Assembly: GCF_018916875.1 (NCBI RefSeq)
Contig: NZ_JAHLNO010000020.1
Location: forward strand, 1-64,000
Source of the DNA: Virgibacillus proomii
GTDB lineage: Bacteria > Bacillota > Bacilli > Bacillales > Amphibacillaceae
Length of the DNA: 64,000 bases
Reading direction: 5' to 3'
Under the pieces are notes generated by a model, which was not told the origin of the DNA, did no database searches, and worked only from the letters and a program-made list of their open reading frames with translations. Within the stretch, counting starts at the first letter, position 1. Each line of letters starts with the position of its first letter. The position numbers and the translations under genes are program-made. Below, one piece after another: positions 60,426 to 64,000 of this stretch.

Positions 60426-62009
60426 ATGACAACATTGCTCGTATTATTATCGGTTGTTGCTTCCTTAATTGCCTCAGCAGTTCTATTAGATAGCTACGTA
60501 TTAAAGCGGGAACACAACACAGTAAAAGATAAAATAAGAAATGTTGCCCGAATGGTTGCAAAGGATACTCGTGTCATTAATAAAGTTGAAGGAGATCCAT
60601 TTGATCCAACCATACAGGAATATTCTAAGGAAGTAATGGAAGCAACAGGGGTCGGCTTTGTAGTCGTACTTGACAATAATCTGATCAGGAAGTCCCATCC
60701 AGATGAAAGTGTAATTGGTCAAACCTTCTCCAATGTTAAAGATGCTAGTAAGGCCTTGGATGGTTCAGAACACTTTTCAACACATGTTGGAATTTTAGGT
60801 GAAGGTACCCGCTTTTTTACACCAATATGGGATGAAAATGGTGAGCAGATAGGAGTTGTTTGTGTCGGTTATGTTCAGCAAACCATCAATCAAGAATTGT
60901 CGAATGCGCGAAGAAATTTATATGTAGGATTAGGATTTGGCCTGTTTGTTGGAATTTTAGGAGCCTTATATTTAGCTCGCTATCTAAAAAGAGTATTACT
61001 AGGGCTGGAGCCAAAACAGATTGTTGCACATATGAAAGAACGAGAAATTATTATCGATTCTGTTAGTGAAGCAATTATTGCTGTAACTCCTAATCGAAAA
61101 ATTCTTTTGCAAAATGTTAACTTTGCAAAGCTCTTTAATAAAACGTTACTCACAGAAAATGCTACTAATAAAAGTTATCTTGATAAAAGAGTTTTTTCCT
61201 TAATTTTTGCTGAAGTTTTTAAAACGGAAAAACCTGTTTCCAATCAGGTTACAGTTATAGATCATTTTGAGTTTATCGTTAATGTACAGCTCGTTTATAT
61301 AAACAAACAAATATATGGTGCAGTTGCTACTTTATACGATCAATCCAAACTGCAGCATCTTATCCGTGAACTGAGCGGTACAGAACAATACATTGATTCA
61401 TTACGAGCACAGAACCACAAATTTATGAATCAGCTTCATACGATCTTGGGTTTAATTGAATTGGAAAAATATCAGGAAGTTAATAACTTTGTCCGCGTGC
61501 TTAATAATAAATATCATCAAGAAATTGGCTTTATAACGGATAAAATTAAATGTTCTGCCATTGCGGGGTTTCTACTAGGAAAAACGAGTGAGTTAAATGA
61601 GCAGGGTGTGACATTAACCATTGATGCTGATTCTCATTTTCCAAATATTAAAATGGGTGATATGCTCCATGATCTCCTATTATCAATCGGGATTTTATTA
61701 GATAATGCTAAAGAGGCATTGACAAATACAACAAGAAAACAAGTAGTTCTTTTTCTTTATTATGATGACGAAGAAGAAATAATTATCATTGAAGTAAAGG
61801 ATACAGGTTCCGGAATTGAACCAGCAGTAAGAGAAAAAATTTTTGAACGAGGATACTCAACAAAGGGAGAAAATCGAGGCTATGGATTAGATGCCATTCG
61901 ATCAATCGTTACACATTATAAAGGATTGATTGAAGTCCAATCTAAAGTAAAAAAAGGAAGTTTATTTCACATAGAAATCCCCTTTAAACGGAGGAACATA
62001 GATGATTAA
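60426..62009 (+). CDS. Sensor histidine kinase of the CitA/DcuS type
   Basis: 527 residues. TM1 (LLVLLSVVASLIASAVLL), an external single-Cache/PAS sensor (about 25-160; GVGFVVVLDNNLIRKSHPDE, GTRFFTPIWDENGEQIGVVC), TM2 (LYVGLGFGLFVGILGALYLA), a cytoplasmic PAS, the phospho-acceptor H331 in RAQNHKFMNQLHTILGLIEL, and an HATPase with LLDNAKEAL and VKDTGSGIEPAVRE. The family senses di- or tricarboxylates such as citrate, malate or fumarate. The ATG at 60426 lacks a good ribosome site, so the true start may lie about 12 codons upstream. Overlaps the regulator by 8 bp. Confidence 0.85.
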   Translation: MTTLLVLLSVVASLIASAVLLDSYVLKREHNTVKDKIRNVARMVAKDTRVINKVEGDPFDPTIQEYSKEVMEATGVGFVVVLDNNLIRKSHPDESVIGQTFSNVKDASKALDGSEHFSTHVGILGEGTRFFTPIWDENGEQIGVVCVGYVQQTINQELSNARRNLYVGLGFGLFVGILGALYLARYLKRVLLGLEPKQIVAHMKEREIIIDSVSEAIIAVTPNRKILLQNVNFAKLFNKTLLTENATNKSYLDKRVFSLIFAEVFKTEKPVSNQVTVIDHFEFIVNVQLVYINKQIYGAVATLYDQSKLQHLIRELSGTEQYIDSLRAQNHKFMNQLHTILGLIELEKYQEVNNFVRVLNNKYHQEIGFITDKIKCSAIAGFLLGKTSELNEQGVTLTIDADSHFPNIKMGDMLHDLLLSIGILLDNAKEALTNTTRKQVVLFLYYDDEEEIIIIEVKDTGSGIEPAVREKIFERGYSTKGENRGYGLDAIRSIVTHYKGLIEVQSKVKKGSLFHIEIPFKRRNIDD

Positions 62010-62748
62010 AGTTATTATAGTTGAAGATGACCCAATGGTTGCAACAATAAACCAACAATATGTTGAAAGATCAAAAGGATTTGAAATTGTTGCTACAGTT
62101 GATAATATAAAAGAACTATGGAAAGTGTTACAAGAAGTCACTCCCGATTTAATATTACTCGATGTTTATTTACCAGAAAAGACCGGTATTGACTTTGTAC
62201 AAGAATTAAGACAAAAGCAAATTTCCATACCAATTATTATGATTACGGCAGCACACGATATACCAACAATCAAAAAAGCTCTAGACTATGGTGTTATTGA
62301 CTTTTTAATCAAGCCTTTTTCATATGAACGGTTCCAATTAGCAATCGAAAACTTTTTACAATACCATTCGCTTACCACTAAATTTGAAAAAGCAGATCAG
62401 AAAACATTAGATCAAATTTTAATAAAAGAAAGACAATCGAAAACTTTTAATGAAAAAGGAATCCTCTCATCCTTGCCTAAAGGGCTATCTAAACTAACCA
62501 TTAAAAAAATTTTAACAGCCGTTGAAAAGCAAAAGGAACATTTTTCAACCGAGGATATAGCAAAAGAAGTTGAATTGTCGCGAATTTCTACAAGAAAGTA
62601 TTTACAATTTTTAAATGAAATTGGCTACTTACGTGAAGAGTTGAAATATTTATCTGTTGGGCGTCCAATTATGATTTATCAAATAGTTCCGGAAAAAGAA
62701 CAGCTTATTGCCGATATTTTAAATAATACCCCCCCACAGAGTTTGTAG
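62002..62748 (+). CDS. Response regulator of the CitB/DcuR type
   Basis: 248 residues. The receiver has D8-D10 (VIIVEDDPM), phospho-acceptor D54 in LILLDVYLPEKTGID, Thr/Lys at MITAAHD and DFLIKPFSYERF. The C-terminal helix-turn-helix is FSTEDIAKEVELSRISTRKY, LQFLNEIGYLRE, as in DcuR/CitT. Together with the kinase it should control uptake or metabolism of an organic acid. No such transporter lies within the window downstream; the next gene is a D-lactate dehydrogenase on the other strand. Confidence 0.88.
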   Translation: MIKVIIVEDDPMVATINQQYVERSKGFEIVATVDNIKELWKVLQEVTPDLILLDVYLPEKTGIDFVQELRQKQISIPIIMITAAHDIPTIKKALDYGVIDFLIKPFSYERFQLAIENFLQYHSLTTKFEKADQKTLDQILIKERQSKTFNEKGILSSLPKGLSKLTIKKILTAVEKQKEHFSTEDIAKEVELSRISTRKYLQFLNEIGYLREELKYLSVGRPIMIYQIVPEKEQLIADILNNTPPQSL

Positions 62749-62795
62749 CTTTCCATCTATATAAATAGAAATAACGTAGACGAGAACGAGGCACA

Positions 62796-62835
62796 GAAAA
62801 AATCCACTTATCAGGAAAGTGGATTTTTCTGCCTT
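62796..62835. terminator. Bidirectional terminator
   Basis: GAAAAAATCCACTT and AAGTGGATTTTTC pair around ATCAGGA between convergent genes. Confidence 0.88.
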
Positions 62836-62851
62836 TATGTTTAGGTAGTTT

Positions 62852-63877
62852 TTAAGAAACAGCTTGGCTTTTTTTCGGTAAAGCTACTGCATTCGTCGTG
62901 CTTCCTTTTGTAATCATTTCATGCAGATTTTCAAAGCTTGTCTCAATCATATTCGTTAGCGCTTCATCTGTATTTGATCCGATATGAGGTGTAACTAAAA
63001 CCCGTGGATATAAATCAATTAAAGCTTGAATAGTAGGGTCTAATTTTTTACCATTATTAAATTTTTGGAAGAATATTTCCTGTTCATTGGCAAATACATC
63101 TGTTGCAAAACCTTCCAGCTTATGAGATCGCAATGCTTTTAGAATAGCTTCATTATCCTGTAGCTCACCTCTTGCCGTATTAATGAATATTGCACCATCT
63201 TTCATTTTCGAAATGAATTCATTATTTACCATTTTATCATTTTTACCTGGAAAATATGGCACATGCAAACTTACAATATCACTTTCTTTTAATAATTTAT
63301 CTAACTCCACAAATGTAACAACTTGTTTTGCTTCTTCACTTTGATATATATCATACCCCAGCACTTCGGCTCCGAGACCCTTAAACAATTGCGCCTCTGT
63401 CAAGCCAATTTTACCAGTACCAATAATACCTACTTTACAATTTCTGATTTCTTTACTAAACATAACACTGTCAACCGTAAAATCTTTTTTAGATGTTTTA
63501 TTGGTAGTATAAGCGGTATGTCTTAACAAAGACATAGCAAGTGTTAAAGATAATTCAGCAATTGCATTTGGTGAATAAGAAGGAACGCGTGCAACGTACA
63601 TATCAAAATCAGCTGCTGCTTGCAAATCAATATGATTATAACCTACTGTTCGCGTAAATAAATACGTAACGCCATATTCTTTCATTTGCTGAATATTTTT
63701 TCTGTCAGCAACACAATTTCCCCTAAGTAAAACAGCATCCATTCCTTTTGCTGTTTCAATATTTTCATTGGTTAGAAGTTCCTCGATAAGCGTTAGTTCA
63801 AAGTCATACTTATTTAGTTGATGAAAGAAAGGCACTTCATTTTCTCTTACTCCATAACAAACAACCTTCATTGTCAT
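62852..63877 (-). CDS. D-lactate dehydrogenase-like 2-hydroxyacid dehydrogenase
   Basis: 341 residues. NAD site KVGIIGTGKIGLTEAQLFKG; catalytic Arg in FINTARGELQD, Glu in VFANEQEIF, His in VTPHIGSNT. The N-terminal block TRTVGYNHIDLQAAADFDMY and YSPNAIAELSLTLAMSLLRH is typical of fermentative D-LDH/D-hydroxyisocaproate dehydrogenase (LdhA, VanH). It probably reduces pyruvate to D-lactate. The frame opens at 63928, but MTMKVVCYG at 63877 follows GGAG by 8 bases. With the L-LDH copy at 52490 dead, it may be the local lactate-forming enzyme. Confidence 0.85.
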   Translation of the reverse strand: MTMKVVCYGVRENEVPFFHQLNKYDFELTLIEELLTNENIETAKGMDAVLLRGNCVADRKNIQQMKEYGVTYLFTRTVGYNHIDLQAAADFDMYVARVPSYSPNAIAELSLTLAMSLLRHTAYTTNKTSKKDFTVDSVMFSKEIRNCKVGIIGTGKIGLTEAQLFKGLGAEVLGYDIYQSEEAKQVVTFVELDKLLKESDIVSLHVPYFPGKNDKMVNNEFISKMKDGAIFINTARGELQDNEAILKALRSHKLEGFATDVFANEQEIFFQKFNNGKKLDPTIQALIDLYPRVLVTPHIGSNTDEALTNMIETSFENLHEMITKGSTTNAVALPKKSQAVS

Positions 63878-64000
63878 ATTATTTTCTCCTTTTCCAATCT
63901 GAATACTTGGTATTTTAATTGAAGTCATAGATGAAACTAGTTGTTTTAGCTAAATAAGTTTGTTGCGCTGATGAAATTTATAATAATAATCCAAATTGGT

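Overview
The window looks like a chromosomal segment of an AT-rich, endospore-forming Bacillaceae of the Virgibacillus/Oceanobacillus type. The left third keeps a block of genes known from Bacillus subtilis in recognisable order (yuiC-yuiB, yumB, yumC, yutM-dapF-yuzD, yutI, yutH, yutG, yutF-yutE, yutD, yutC, lytH/yunA, yunB, yunC, yunD-yunE). Several of these are sporulation genes: coat protein YutH, lipoprotein YutC, endopeptidase LytH and YunB. Genus-level assignment is inference.

Layout. 0-14.7 kb: core genes for cell-wall lysis, flavin redox enzymes, Fe-S carriers (YutM, YutI), lysine/DAP synthesis (dapF) and phosphatases, separated by dispersed repeat elements. 15-24 kb: lytH, an NSS amino-acid transporter with its 36-residue MetS-type partner (16107-16217), an NhaC-type transporter behind a clear lysine riboswitch (LysW-type lysine uptake), then yunB-E. 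24-26.2 kb: a TetR/SDR/acyl-CoA dehydrogenase operon whose first gene is dead, although its promoter and a perfect 24-bp operator survive. 27-30.3 kb: debris, including a P1-family peptidase gene split by about 1.6 kb carrying a DinB-like gene. 30.3-35.2 kb: an XRE regulator and a GntR/ADP-ribosylglycohydrolase/NCS1 permease/PfkB kinase operon, similar in composition to E. coli yegTUVW. 35.3-39.9 kb: an ascorbate-type PTS operon (PRD regulator with fused EIIB/EIIA, IIB, IIC) ending in a stand-alone TrpA-like enzyme. 41.4-45.4 kb: a DUF2207 membrane protein and the TrhP1/TrhP2 tRNA-hydroxylation pair. 46-53.3 kb: a gene graveyard (SpoIIAA-like, EamA, IS3, ThrE, ABC permease, ALDH, LuxR-type regulator, L-lactate dehydrogenase fragments) around two intact genes. 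53.4-64 kb: a coiled-coil protein with internal 126-bp DNA repeats, tRNA-Val, a five-copy tandem array of a structured repeat, a type I toxin-like gene, a DUF2975/XRE/DUF3955 cassette, DUF817, a CitS/DcuS-like two-component system and a D-lactate dehydrogenase.

The strongest unexplained signal is not a protein system. Most long intergenic gaps are filled by a few families of hairpin-rich repeats. One family has a constant 3' stem-loop domain joined either to a variable 5' hairpin or to a tandem array of 60-bp hairpins. Copies carry compensatory changes on both sides of their stems (for example AGGTGCCGT/ACGGCACCT versus AGGAGCCGT/ACGGCTCCT), which suggests selected structure or movement as a folded unit. 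The best protein-level candidates for new biology are the TrpA-like enzyme in the PTS operon and the ADP-ribosylglycohydrolase/permease/kinase operon.
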